Shown: one piece after another, positions 51,701-64,000 of the stretch | Layout: the number at the start of each line of letters is the position of its first letter | Numbering within the stretch: the first letter of the stretch is position 1 | Assembly (NCBI GenBank): GCA_003993805.1 | Contig: RSEF01000003.1 | Coordinates: 38,483,410 to 38,547,409, forward strand | DNA length: 64,000 bases | Direction of reading: 5' to 3' | Source of the DNA: Himantopus leucocephalus | Taxonomy: Eukaryota; Chordata; Aves; Charadriiformes; Recurvirostridae | Position numbers and translations under genes: made by a program | The notes under the pieces: model-generated | Database searches by the model: none | Told to the model about the DNA's origin: nothing | The model's input: only the letters and a program-made list of their open reading frames with translations

Positions 51701-54700
51701 ATTCTTAAAACCCCAGCAGCAGGAACACATAGCGTTCATGAAACAACCCTTTTAATTCAGCTTTCTGCTTGTAAGAGTCGTAGAAGAATTTGGTTCATAC
51801 TGTTTCAGAAAACAGTCATTCTTACAGAGCCTTACATCCTTTTGCCTTCCATTCAGAAGCCTGTTTTGATATCTAGCCCAAAGAAATTCACTTCAGATGG
51901 TAACATTTACATGACAAATGCTCAATTCAGCTTCTGATTCAGATCTTGGTTATTTGTTGTATTCCAAAATTTGCTAAAACACAGCTCATTATGCGATATG
52001 AAAGGTCAGTCTCCAGAAAGTATCAAAATCAATTACCAGCTTTTAACTATTCACAGTTTGAGTTTCTTATCAGCTGGACTTTGAACAGCCATTACAAATT
52101 TGGACTTGAATCGTTTACTTGCACATTGCATTGTAAGGCTGTGTGCTTTTTGTCTCTGCCAGTTAGGAGGAAGATGCTAACGCTCCTCCAAGGAGATGAA
52201 CGAGGGGTATGGGTGGGCGGCCCTGCTGTAGGATTAAGGTGTCAGGAACAAGGGAGGGAGAAAACGTGTTACCAATGCTTTGCTTTATCTGTCTTGTCAG
52301 GTCATTTGATCCTGGACTAAGTAATGGACATGTTTACTTAGTAGTGTATTTTTAAAAGATTTCCAAGGGGGTCAGAGAATTTCATGAATATTCTTCTATC
52401 TCACAGTAGTAAAAGAACCTAAAAATAAAGGAAAAAAAAAAAAAAGGAATATGAGGGAGCAAGTTAAACAGCAGTGGACGGGTGGTTCAGAGAGATAAAG
52501 ATAAGTGTAACTTGTGGAAAAAGGAAAGCTGAGCTTTGTCCAGAGTCCGGTATTTTACACTCGCTTGCTAGCTAGAACATATCCTTTCTATCCATGTTTC
52601 CACGGTAGTCTAGGACTATCCTGTAGGAGAAGACTGATATAAATCTTTGTGTAACACACAAAAAAAACCCCAGAAAAATCACAAAAAACCCACTGAGATG
52701 CAAAGGCTTCCTGTGAAGACTCTTAGAGCCTAGAAGGTGTTTACAGCTCTTACAAACTTTCTTTGAAAAAGTGAGGGGAAAAAAAATAAATGCAAGGCAG
52801 GTACCTACCTTGTATATTTTCTGTCTAGACAGTAACTGGGAAATCTGTAAGGAAATACTAATAGCCTGCCTCTGTGGTACTCTTTGCAGATCTCTTTAGT
52901 TCCCTGACCAAATCTCCACAGTGTAGCCTTGAGAGATAGTGGATGCCAACAATGCCTTAAAACAAGGATTGTGTCATTAATCGTTGTTTTGTGATTACTG
53001 GCTGAGAATATAGTGAAGGGAGACCCAGACAAATGAGAAGAGCAGTTTCAATTTTTACACTTTAACTCGAGTTTTCAGTACCCGATTACATGCCTTTCCT
53101 TTTTTTCCCTTTTCCTCCCTTTAGATGCAACAAAAAACCAAACCATTTACTCATACATATGTAAATCACATCAAGAAAAAAAAAAGCCTTCCTGAATGAG
53201 AAGAGATGTTGACATTTAAGATGCTCAGACCAGAACAGGGACAGGTAGAAGGATTGCAGGTTCAGGAGAGAGGCCACCTGAGGGTGCAGGTGATGGTGAG
53301 AAGAGCATCCCAGCTAATGGAGGTTCAACAGTGAAACTGAGATAAACAAGAGACATTTGTGGCAGTTAGGGACAATAAGATGCACATCAGAGGCATGGAT
53401 AGGTACATGGAAAACATTTGTGAATCATTTCTGAGAAGGAAACAAAAGGAAGATAATCTGGATTTGGATTGATAGGCTTTAATAGCATGATAGCAGCTAT
53501 TATTATGGGTAATGAGTATCATGGATACCCAGGTCGTTGGCAGTTTCTGTAAAAATGCCTATGAACCCTGAAAGTTTCACCATCCACATGAATTCATGTG
53601 CTCAGAGTGCTGCAGTCATCTAGTTCACAAGATGAAAATGTTCCACACACTGCTTTTGTCTGGAGTAAGTACAGGTGAATGGAGTTTGCCCAATTCTCAT
53701 TTGGCCAATATAGTTTACCTACTTTCATTGCTTCACCTTGACCATGAAGCTGGTGAATGCACCTACTGTTATGTTCATCCTTTCATCCCTGCCCCCAACC
53801 TCCCCTTCTCCAGGGTCTCTCTCATCCCCTCCCCTCCAAAGGACTTACTTTCTTCTATCTCCTATTACTGAAGAAACCAATATTTAAGCAACAGCTTTCT
53901 CCACCTTTTTAATCTGACAAATCATGGAGGATATTCCTGTGGCAACCAACAGTGATGAACTATTCTCTACGGTAGATGGAATTCTTCAGTAATAACAATA
54001 TTACATACAGAAGCTTTTTGGACAACTAAAACCATGTTAAAAGCAGGATGACACCTGATTTACAGTCTTTGACACTGAGCTCCCATATTGCTAGTTTCAC
54101 AAATGATGTTGCTTTCCAGAAAAACGGTGGAGTAATAGTTGTGCTGCAGTTCTTTGCTAAGCTTCTGCTCCTTCAGTGTATCAGGCGTTCAATCAAATGG
54201 CCTTCCCTTGATAGCCTTATCTCTCAGTGAGCCAGTGTTGCTTGGATGGAGCTGTGTGAAATGGCTGCACATTGCACTAGCTCCAATACCTATTTCATTG
54301 AGAGCAGAATTTGAGTGTCCTGAAAATTGCTTAGCAAATAGGACTTGAAATCAAAGTGACAGCAGTCTCATGCCCTAAGTAAGGCACATTTTGGTACCCA
54401 GCACGAGACCAAAGAGTAGTTCTGAGTCATTATTTTAATTCTATTGAAAGAAACTATGCAGAGGCCCCAAATCAGGTAAAGCCCTGCCAGGTCAGTGACT
54501 GACAGACATAGGCTCTGCAAGAGAGGACTGGGAGGAGCACAATCATCCAGTGCCAGGGAAACAGATACTCACGTTTCTCTTTACCCAGCCCAGCTACTAC
54601 ACCTCAAGAGACTTGTGGACGCTGGGGATTTCATGCCACTGCAATCCAGAAGGAGCTTACAAACCTCCAGGGAACAATCTGCATCAATTCATCCTGAAAC

Positions 54701-56281
54701 CTGAATATTTGACACTTGTAATGTCTTGTCTGCCTTTATATTGGGGGCTGGGAGTGGGAGGAGAAAATGATAAGAGGTTTATGTAGAGGAAGGCTAATAA
54801 TCAGAATACTTTTCTTATTCAGCATTATTAGTCCTTACTGAATTAGATGGATCAGCAAAAAGATACTTCATTTCTTTGGAGATAAAAAAGAACAGTCTGA
54901 AATCTTGAGGAAATATTGTGCCTATTAGTGTCTATGTAAAAGCCCTAGAAATAATGCTCACAGAGATAAGGTAAAGAATAAGAAAATAATAAAGGCAAAA
55001 AAGCAAAGGCAAATTTCGCTCCATGTGCTGCTCTGCAATTAACTGTTTGAAGCAATTCCCGATCCCCTTAATCTCAAGAACTCTGCTTATCTGCCCATTC
55101 AGTTATTTTTAATTTGTACTTCTATTATTACTGCTGCATTATTAATACACCCTGATAAGATAGGAAATAGCTTGGTGGTGTTCTGTTTCAGCAATGTCTC
55201 ACATGGCATAATAGCCTTTATGATGAATAACTCCCTCCCATCTGAGCAGATTCATGATTCCCACCACTCATGGAGTATGAGGCTCTGGGGGAATCCCGTT
55301 TCCTCCTCTGCGTTGCTATTCCGTTTCCCAAAAGCAGCCTGGGCCTCCTTGTGTTTATCACATCTGCACATGCTGTTATCAATCAGGGTGCATGCGTTCT
55401 CCTTCTGTGTGGTCAGGTGATACGCATCCCTGGTGCCTCTGTCAGATCTCGTGCCAGCACATACCTTAGCACTGCTCCTCATAGCTGACAAAAATGCAGA
55501 GTATAAGGTATTTTCTTGGGTGGGGGGATGGACAACATGGGGGCTGGGAGGAAGGTAAGGTAAGGCAGCTTTTCTAGCCACGCTGCTTCCAGAATCTGGG
55601 CTCAGACACTGCAGCCAAGCTAGTCAAAAGCAGATTTCTATTACAAATCAAGATTTGTATTTGGATAAACTTCCAGCAAGACAGAATTGTGGAAGGAAGG
55701 GGGCAAGACTTAGAAGCAAAGATAATTATGCTCACACGATACAGTTTGAAATACATATGTCATATTTTCTGTGGGAAAAGGGGGCTGGGAAGAAAGGATT
55801 GACAGTTTTTAAGTTTTCCCACATCTATGTTTCTGTAATGGAGTATGTACTGCTGTAAAGGTTATTGTACAGCTTTCCTCCTAGCATTTTAATACACACC
55901 ATATTTTGACACCACCTCTTTTTCTAAGTGTCTCCCCTTCAGTACAAACATTGTAAGTTGAGCAGATCTGTGGAAAAATCCAGCAACAAATAATACAGAT
56001 CAGACCAACTGGGATCTACAGAAATGCAATAGAGCCTCACAGACACCTGGAGAATTTAATGTAAAATGCTGCTATTTGTATGAGCATTTTCAATCACCTC
56101 AAAGGAGGAAAAAGATCATGCAATGTATAGGAGGACGGAGCTAAGCAAGAAGAAGGATTATTATTCTTGATTAAAATCCGTAAGAGGTTACTGGGAGCAT
56201 CTTAAGGGAATGTTGAGTTCTCCCTCAAAAAAAAAATATCTGCTAGTCTATAAATAAAAGCAAGTCTACAGCTAGTTAGCC

Positions 56282-56302
56282 NTTTTTTTTTTTTTTTTTT
56301 TC
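56282..56302. repeat. N followed by poly(T), 20 bp
   Basis: An undetermined base at 56282 directly precedes 20 thymines. This looks like a closed gap at a homopolymer. Confidence 0.95.
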
Positions 56303-59300
56303 AGAAAACTTGCTCAGAAATTCCATATATAGCTTTTTTGCAATACATTCCCACTGTACTGGTGAGGAAGGAGAGATGAATATATTTATACACATATATG
56401 TGCACACCTATATATGTTTGTACATACAAATGTACACACTGTATGTATGGTGTGTATTACACATAGACCTACCCATCCACCCATCACTGGTGCACCCACT
56501 CCATTTCTCACTGCTACAGGAGAAGTATTGAGGGTCACAGGCCTGAAAAATTTCTTAACCTACCTTCTAATTTTTTAAGATCAAACAGGTCAATGATCTC
56601 AAACTTTGTTTTTACCTTTACTACATAGAAAGATTCTTTCATAAAGAAAAATGGGAACATCAAAGTATTGCTTTTTATATCTGGCATTTCATATCTCAAT
56701 ATCCAATAAAAGATCTTTTAACTGTGAATCACTTTAGTTACCAATAACATAGAAGAAAAAGTCTATTTACATTTGGAAAATGAAATGGCATTTGGGTATC
56801 AAGAATCCAGATCCACTAGTGAAATGTTTCCAAACACCAAGCCACACTGCCTACCTTTCTGGGAAGGAGTCCTCACTGGAAGCGATTCACAAGTCACATT
56901 ACAGAGCAATGAGAATCTGGGCATCTGAGGGCCAGAGGCTCTAGTTTAATGGGTGTGCACATTGTGACCATCTTTACAGATCCATCCTGGCATAAGTACA
57001 GCTGAACATCTCTGGTCTTTATATCAAGAAAGATCAGTTCAACTTTCCTTTGGTTTGCATAAGGCCAAGTGTGCAAAAGCCTGTTTGTCTTTTTCCTTGA
57101 AGGTCTGGTTGCTTTATTCAACCTGCTCACTTGCATGCAGGTCTATTCGACCAGACTTGGGTGCCGTATAGTGACCCTTCAATGTTTCCTCGACTGGAAA
57201 GCAGAGGATGCAGACTTCCACATGAAGGAGAGAATGCAAGTATCTAGAACTTCCTGCAGGCACCTTGTTACTCTATCTCCTAGTAGCGGGTTTTCTATTA
57301 AAGTTAAAGGCTCAGAGCAGAACACAAGAAGAGACTGTGTTCCTACTCAGGGAGAGATTAATTTCACCTTACTTGAGCCAGCCAAAACACAGATGTCTCA
57401 TTCCAAGGCAGCTGTCTAGGTTGCCTCTGTAATCAACTGGAAAAGAAAGGAACATCTGGTAGGCAAGTCAGCCCATCCTAATATAGGTAGCATTTCTCTC
57501 CGTTCCTCTGTAGGAGGAATTCATATGACCAGCCTAGATCAGAAGGATAATGTAATAATAAAGTTCACTTCAGCTAGCAACATGACTCGCAGCCTAAGGG
57601 AGTGCAATAAAGGTGGCAGCAAAGAGTGAGGAAAAAGATAGGGAGATAATGACTTGGAGCATGGGGATATAGGCTTCTCATAAAAGCACAAAAAAAAATG
57701 GATAAATGTCTCCAGAGACAGATTCCCAAAAATGGGTTTGATTCCTAAAGGAAAAGGCAAAAAAGGGGGAGACAGTGAATGAGAAGAGATATATCTAATG
57801 GTATTCTCAGTATTAAAATACAGTTCACACTGGCTCTTCCTCAGCTGAGCTGGTTATCTATTTAAGTCAATGTTGTACCAGAGAAATGAGGTAAAGCCCA
57901 GACCTTTAGGATAATAGAAAGCAGAATAACCTTGCAGCTGAATCAAGAGGCTCAGCTGAATCATTAGCCCATGATGTTACAGCAGTGCTATAGTGGAGCC
58001 TCCTGCAGTGTCACCATCCCACCTGCACCACTGAGCACTGCTCTCAGACACATGCTGAGAGAAGTCAAACACAAAAGGAAAAGGCTGGGAGGAGAACACC
58101 TTTAGGAAGTTTTAAAGAAGAAAAAAGAAAAAGTAATAAGGCCTACAGCTGCGTGCTTAAAGTACAGTGCCTGCAATTTGCATAAGATCTCAGAAAACTT
58201 ACCATGATCCCAGGTTTAGCAAACTATTCAGGATTTAAATTCCTTCCTCAGCACTGTCTGAGATACACCCTTGTAATTTTATGTTTCTTTCATCTTGACT
58301 TTCTTGATTTATATTAACCTCTTCTTCATGGATTTAAAAATGAATTTAATGGGGTGAGGGGTGTGGAGGAGAGAGCAGGGAAGAAGGGAACACTTCAAAA
58401 AGTACTACTGAAAGTCTTAGAAATGAAGTGGAAGTGATTAACTAGAACTATCATAATGCCCCAAAATATCAACTAGCAATACAACCTAAATTGAAAAGCA
58501 AAGGAAATAAAAATACAGTAGGTCAGAAAAACTTTGAGGAAATCAAAGTGTTAAAAAAAATGAGTTTTTATATTTCAGAAAAATCCAGTAATTTTCATTT
58601 AAATTACATAACCTTCAATGTTTAAGAGATTTTAAAATGTAGCCACTGGACTGCCGTACTATTTCAACAGCATGAGAATACGTTTAAAGCATACTTAATA
58701 GGTGACCAATACTAAAGATTTCTGTAGCTTCATTATGTTGACAACATTGAAACAGACAAATTAATTGACCCACATGGACCTTGTGTGTAAGGCTTATAGC
58801 CAACTAGATGTCTACAAATGATGGTCATTCACACCACTAAGTGACTTCAATCAAGAAAACAGTCAACTAACCTAGAAGTTATAGATTGCTGGGCGTAAAA
58901 TCATGCACCTATGACAATGCAGAGGGCACTGTACAAATAAAATCCCTTAGGAATGTACAAAACCTAGTAGCACCAGCCTGAAGTGATTTGAGCAAGCTAA
59001 TTTTCTTTTGATCCTCAATGTTCACAGGAAAATTCATCAAAACAGATCAAGGTAAACAATACAAAACTAGGCTTTACAGCTCTTTCCCTGGGTGAAACGC
59101 ACTATAAAAGAATCACAGAAAGGATTGATGCTTCTAACACAGAAATAAGAAATATTATCAAAGTGAGGTACAGCCTTTTTCATATTTTGTCTGTCCAGTT
59201 CAATTCCACCTGGAAATCTCCTCCATCCACCTTGTGTGCTCACAAGCTCACTCATCAATACAATTTCTGAATACACATAGGAAGATGCCACTAAGGGAAA

Positions 59301-59779
59301 GAACACCATTTTTGGTATTCTTTGAGGCAAAAAAGGAATTTACTGAGCAACAGTATCTTATCCATATTTGCTATCACCAGTAGTTGGTGCTCAGGTTAGG
59401 GTACAAGTCTTTCTCTATGCAATATGGAAAGAGATGCATTTTTTCCAAAGCCAAGGGTTTCATTTAAGGACTGTAGGTTACTCTCCAGATAAACCTCACT
59501 CTGTGTTACTGTTTTCAACAGGGAAAGGGAGATGTCTACTAGTTTGAAAGATGGTTTTATTTTATGGAAAATCAGCAGAGGCAAAGGAATTAACAGAAGA
59601 GAGAGATACCTTAGTATCACGCTTGACCACACAGTGCTCAGATTGGTGGAGAACTCCTAATGCCATACAACAGAACTGCTCCATTTTGTGGAGTCAGATG
59701 TAAGGACAGCAATGATATTCTGCCTTCAATTTTCCCCTTTCAGTTGTAAGCCTATTCCTCGGTGTCCACCTCCATTTAC

Positions 59780-59868
59780 CTGCCTGCATCTACAGTGCTT
59801 CAGGAAACCATTACGCTAGCATTCTGCCTGCATCTACAGTGCTTCAGGAAACCATTACGCTAGCATTC
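59780..59868. repeat. Perfect 44-bp tandem duplication
   Basis: The unit beginning ctgcctgcatctacagtgct occurs twice with period 44 (starts 59780 and 59824). I see no mismatch between the copies, which points to a recent duplication or an assembly artefact. Confidence 0.97.
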
Positions 59869-61021
59869 ACTTGCCACAAGCTCCTGTCTCTGGGGTCTGC
59901 TCCTTGCCAACTGACCTTAGGAATCCCATTATCAGGAATTGTCAGGCCAGGAAGTGTGGAGCCACTTCATAAGCTTTTAACAGCTTACAGGTGGGCCAAA
60001 ATGGACCCACTGCCCTTAAACTGGCTCATTAATAGGTAAGGGTGGGACCTAATCTTCCCCTCCTACAGGGGCTGGCTAGATTATATAGCAGAAATGCAGC
60101 CCTGCTTCTCCATGCAGGAATTCTCTCTTGCATGGTGTCAAGTTTAGAGAACGGGCCAGGTTTTCCCTTGGCAGGCTTGGTTGATATGTGCTCCTAAATC
60201 CCATGAAGTAGCAGCTTCTGCACTTCACAAAGAGAAGGAACAGCAATTATGGCCATTCTGTAAATTGTGGAAACATGACTGCATAGAAATTTCTTTAAAA
60301 TACGTCTTTCTTTAAACCTCACAGCCAACCAAAATGCAATGTGACAGACTCCTGGCATGCCTGGGTTCATACTTTCACATTCAGAATAAGCTTTACTTTA
60401 GAAAAGTAAAAAGAAAAACAAACTAAGTGTGCATAGAAAATATGATTGAGGGAGGTAAGAGATTATTGTTTATAGCAATTCTTCCAACTTCTATTACTTT
60501 CATGTTTTTCTTAAAGCAGCTTGAGGTATTAAAACTCCTCCCAGAAAAGCCCACCTAGCAGGAATCTAGGCAAAGAGCATGAAAGCCTCCACCAGGTCCA
60601 AACAGTAAATTTGGTGAGGAAAATCCCAGTTCTGAGCAACTCTGTCTGGAGGGCAAAAGGCCATCTGGATTTCATTCCAAGTGGAACTAACTATTTAATT
60701 TGTACAACAATCATGTTGACAACAAAGATGAACACATATGTCTCCTTTAAATGCCTCAAGGGATCGTCAAGGTTTTTTCCCCCCATTTCAGTAACCACAG
60801 TGACTTTGGGCAAAACCGGCTTTCACCTTAGAAATTGTTTTCTGTGATAAAGGGTTTAAAATAGCATTTGTCATCTAACTGTTAAACTTTTCCCCCTATA
60901 CACCGGAGTGATGAAGGAGAGAGAACCTCTGCTTTACAAAGGAAAGAGAACCTCTTCTGACTCTCTTTGAAAAACCTTCAAGATGGATGGCAGTGAAATA
61001 CAGAACATATTTTGCAAGATG

Positions 61022-61039
61022 TTTTTTTTTTTTTTTTTG
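61022..61039. repeat. Poly(T) run, 18 bp
   Basis: An uninterrupted thymine homopolymer in the long upstream intron; no retroposed sequence was recognised beside it. Confidence 0.95.
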
Positions 61040-63954
61040 CTGACCTTAACACAGGTTTTCATAAGCACCTGCTTAATGTATACCATAATGTTGCCAAAAA
61101 AATCCTCACATCCACCAATCAGCTCAGTCAAAATGGAAATTCTGGTGGTAGTAAAGGAGGTTTCCTATATCTTTTTGACTTCATCAAGATATGCATCGAT
61201 TTTGTTCCCTTCAAACTAACTTTGCAAATCACATAAATCTAAGAATGTCCCTTTACTTTCGACTGCACTGATTCAAAGAGTTGACACAGCTACTGAAAAC
61301 ATATTTTGACAAAGACTATTCAAATCATGATTCATACAGGCTATAGCCAATAGAAAACTTACTCATTATTAACACATATATTGGGCTGTTATAGCTTAGA
61401 TTACACCACGTCAATGCCAGTGCAATAATTGTTGCCCTACTTAGTGAAAAGCCCAATAAACTATTTTAAGGCAGTGGGTAGCTGAAATACTAGGAGTTTG
61501 TGAACTTAAAGCATTGGCATACACTTCTGTCCCCCACAAAAGACAGTTCTGAATCTACTCAGAAACCTGAACTGCTTGGGCAGTAGGGATTTCTTCACTG
61601 TTCCTTTTGGCAGGGGTACATATAAACAAGAAACAGCAGAAGTGGAGAAGCAGGGACAGAAAGAACAACAGGGAGAAAAAAAAACTTGAATAAACATTGG
61701 TACTGTAGGACAAAGAAATGCCCTTAAACCGAGGAAGGAATGAGACACTGAAGTCCTAGCTGAAAGGACCTGGTGCAGTAAGAAGGAAAATTGCCTTTCA
61801 TTGCTTCTCTCTGTAAACATTCAAAATTTTGTATTTCCTTGTAAAGGAACTGAATTGCACTAACAAGACCTGATCCATTCCCCTCATAATCTCTTTCCCT
61901 ATCTGGAAAAAATCTGCAAAGCACTGCATCTTGACTAGCCACTTGGATCCAAAGGATAGTAGCATGTTATATGATCAATATACAAAATGGGATGGTATGA
62001 CATAAGACCATCTTTTGATTTTTAACAATGATACTAGTACTGCCTTTTTTAGGCCAAAGACATAAGACTCTGCCCATTAATCATCAGTGGTATTCTGCCT
62101 TTTTGGACCTACTGCCTCCAAAGAGGCAAGGAGTATCACACTTCTCCCCACACAAACCTGTTCTCCTTCACTGAACAATATACTCACCAGCTAGCCTTTA
62201 CGGTGGGAACCTTCAGAGAGGCTTGGGGAAGTGGGTGCCAGCTCCCAGTGACATTCACAAAAAGTCAAAGGAATAACACAGCTCAGTGCCTCTGAAAATC
62301 CTCCACTGTTTTGGTGGAGGCACTTTCAGGTCAGACTTTCTGGTGCTTCCAGATGGACTTTTATGCAAATCAATGTGAGGAAAAGGTAAGCTGAAGACTA
62401 ATGCAAAGTGAATAGTAGATTTAAGGCTTATTTCAATTAAATATTGTGCTGAAAAATTATTTTTAACTGAACCTTCTTTACTATGTGACACAGATCCTTT
62501 GGAGAAAGGTGTATGACTCGGGAGTGTCTATCACACCGCCAATCTCCTACCAGCATTTTGCGTGCACTCCTGGCATTTGGCCATGGCTCGGCTCCCATTC
62601 ACGGCACTTCCCAGCCAGGCTCCACAGTCAGCCCCTGCCAGGAGACTGGCTCCCACTTCTCTCACTCACTTACTAGACTCAAAAACCCCTCTCTGTGCTG
62701 CTTCCTATCCTGCCCTACCTACTTGGAAAGGGCTCCTCAGAAGCATCTGCAGTGGAACCTATTAATCCCCCTTCAAAGATTTTAATAATCTCCTCTTCTA
62801 CAACACCTACCAAAGAGTGACAAAGGGTATCTAATATTAGACTGCTGATGGGTTAAGGACACTGCTATCAAGATGACTGATAATACCTCATTGTTTCTTC
62901 TTGCTTCCTGTCTCTCTGTCTGTCTGGTCTTCCTCTCTACACTGAGATCATAAGTGCTCTGGGACAGAAATGTTTTTTTTTACCTGAATTTATACATAAT
63001 TTAGCAAAATGGGGCTAGGCTCTGCAAACAGGAGGCCTGGTGCTACAGAAAAAATAAGAAGTAAACACAGTATCACAAATTACAGTCCATTTTGCTAATA
63101 TGTTGAAATGACTACCCAAAGAAGGTTCAATGATATCTTGTTTCTCCCTGGTAGAAACCTTTTGCACAGGGATGATTTTAATGCACAAACATTGCCGTTT
63201 TAATTTAAGATTAGCAAGTACAACAATTCACACCAAAAATAATATATAGGGAAAAGTAAACTAATCTCTGCCCAAACACAACAAATACCTCTCAGTGACA
63301 GAATTTTATAAGACTGCACACACAAAAATAATAAATGAAAGAAAGCATAGAGACCACATCCATTCATCCTAAACTGTGTGATACCTGAAAACAACCTATT
63401 TATTAAGGCTGGCAGAAAATTCTTCATTCAAGCTGTTTTTCATGCATAATGTGGGATTCAGCAAAACATCTTTCACAGAAAGAACATTTCAGATTTTCAT
63501 CAAAAATGTTGGTTTAGTTTCGGTTTTGTTTGACAAAAAATGGAAGGAGAGGGACAGGAGGGAGAAGGAGGGAAGTAAATTGGGGAGCAAATCTAAGCAA
63601 ACCTTACTACAATGCTCTTATAGTAGTTAATCTGAGTGCAAGCATGGAATAATTCATTATTTCTGCATGGAAAGCATTTTTGCTCTGTTTCTTGGCTCAT
63701 TGTCAGAAAGGACAAAACAGGCTTAAGGAGTATGTTCCAGAAAATGATGGGACTTGGCAAAACTGCACATACAGTCATCTAGGACAGTGGCACATGCTCT
63801 CTGTGTAAACCCAGCAAAAGGAATCTGCCACTCTCGGAATACGATGATTCAAAGTCAGCAGAGAGCGAAGCAAAAGTGATGCTCAAGGTGTGGCAGTTTA
63901 TGGAGCAGGACTGTCGCTCAGCCTGCAGGAAAACTCTGCTCTCAAGAAACAACG

Positions 63955-64000
63955 GTAGGGATACATGCCGGAGGGGAGGGATGCCATCCAGAGGGACCTG
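63955..64000 (+). mobile_element. CR1 LINE fragment running off the right edge
   Basis: The last bases (acatgccggaggggaggg, then atgccatccagagggacctg) match the CR1 ORF2 region about 0.9 kb before the element's 3' end, in plus orientation. Only the 5' part of the copy is inside the window; the exact 5' boundary is uncertain. Confidence 0.85.

Larger units (their letters stand above)
24719..64000 (-). other. KIF26B long intron upstream of exon A (partial)
   Basis: Sequence upstream of exon A in transcript order, at least 39 kb and cut by the right window edge. Long 5' introns are known for KIF26B in other vertebrates. I looked for the N-terminal exons (the lysine-rich linker before the motor and the cysteine-rich CDIC region) and did not find them. 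It carries the CR1 doublet, the solo LTR, the two tandem duplications, several homopolymers and a CR1 at the right edge. No other gene could be supported; an unrecognised small non-coding exon cannot be excluded. Confidence 0.7.

Noticed and set aside
51260..51739. 159-codon frame, minus strand
   Set aside because: Cysteine-rich at first sight, but with no ordered motif or family resemblance. Treated as a chance frame in the long intron.
1..64000. CRISPR arrays, operons, tRNA or rRNA genes, integrons or other prokaryotic systems
   Set aside because: No spaced direct repeats, no tRNA B-box-like motif in a cloverleaf context, and no dense coding. The window is an avian gene interior.

Overview
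This is vertebrate, almost certainly avian, genomic DNA. It is AT-rich with sparse short exons, GT/AG splice sites and many homopolymer runs. It carries several CR1 LINE tails of the kind typical of birds and one LTR that I recognise as an ERVL-class LTR of neoavian birds. No bacterial, phage or organelle features are present.

The only protein-coding gene I can support is KIF26B, an atypical kinesin, on the minus strand. Five consecutive internal exons encode about 302 residues, covering most of the kinesin-like motor domain. In transcript order they are 24512-24718, 22842-22935, 20399-20661, 17299-17482 and 13222-13381. All five join in frame (intron phases 0, 1, 0, 1) and the last exon leaves a phase-2 junction. 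The nucleotide-binding and switch motifs are degenerate, as expected for the KIF26 family. I found neither the N-terminal exons (to the right) nor the exon that follows the last one (to the left), so both ends of the gene lie outside the window.

Layout from left to right. 1-13221 is the start of the intron downstream of the last exon here. It holds an AAAT microsatellite, an old MIR-like SINE, a poly(A) run and a CR1 tail. 13222-24718 is the exon cluster, with introns of about 1.6 to 3.9 kb and two further CR1 fragments. 24719-64000 is one very long upstream intron. It contains a CR1 doublet near 27.3 kb, a solo LTR at 32.8-33.3 kb, a 113-bp duplication interrupted by an N at 39.6 kb, a perfect 44-bp tandem duplication at 59.8 kb, and a CR1 running off the right edge.

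Open reading frames outside the five exons look like chance or repeat-derived frames. I found no previously undescribed system. The points most worth a second look are the exon-split degenerate P-loop, a CpG-dense exon in AT-rich surroundings, unusual splice-site contexts, the antisense-oriented solo LTR, and two tandem duplications, one of which looks like an assembly artefact.
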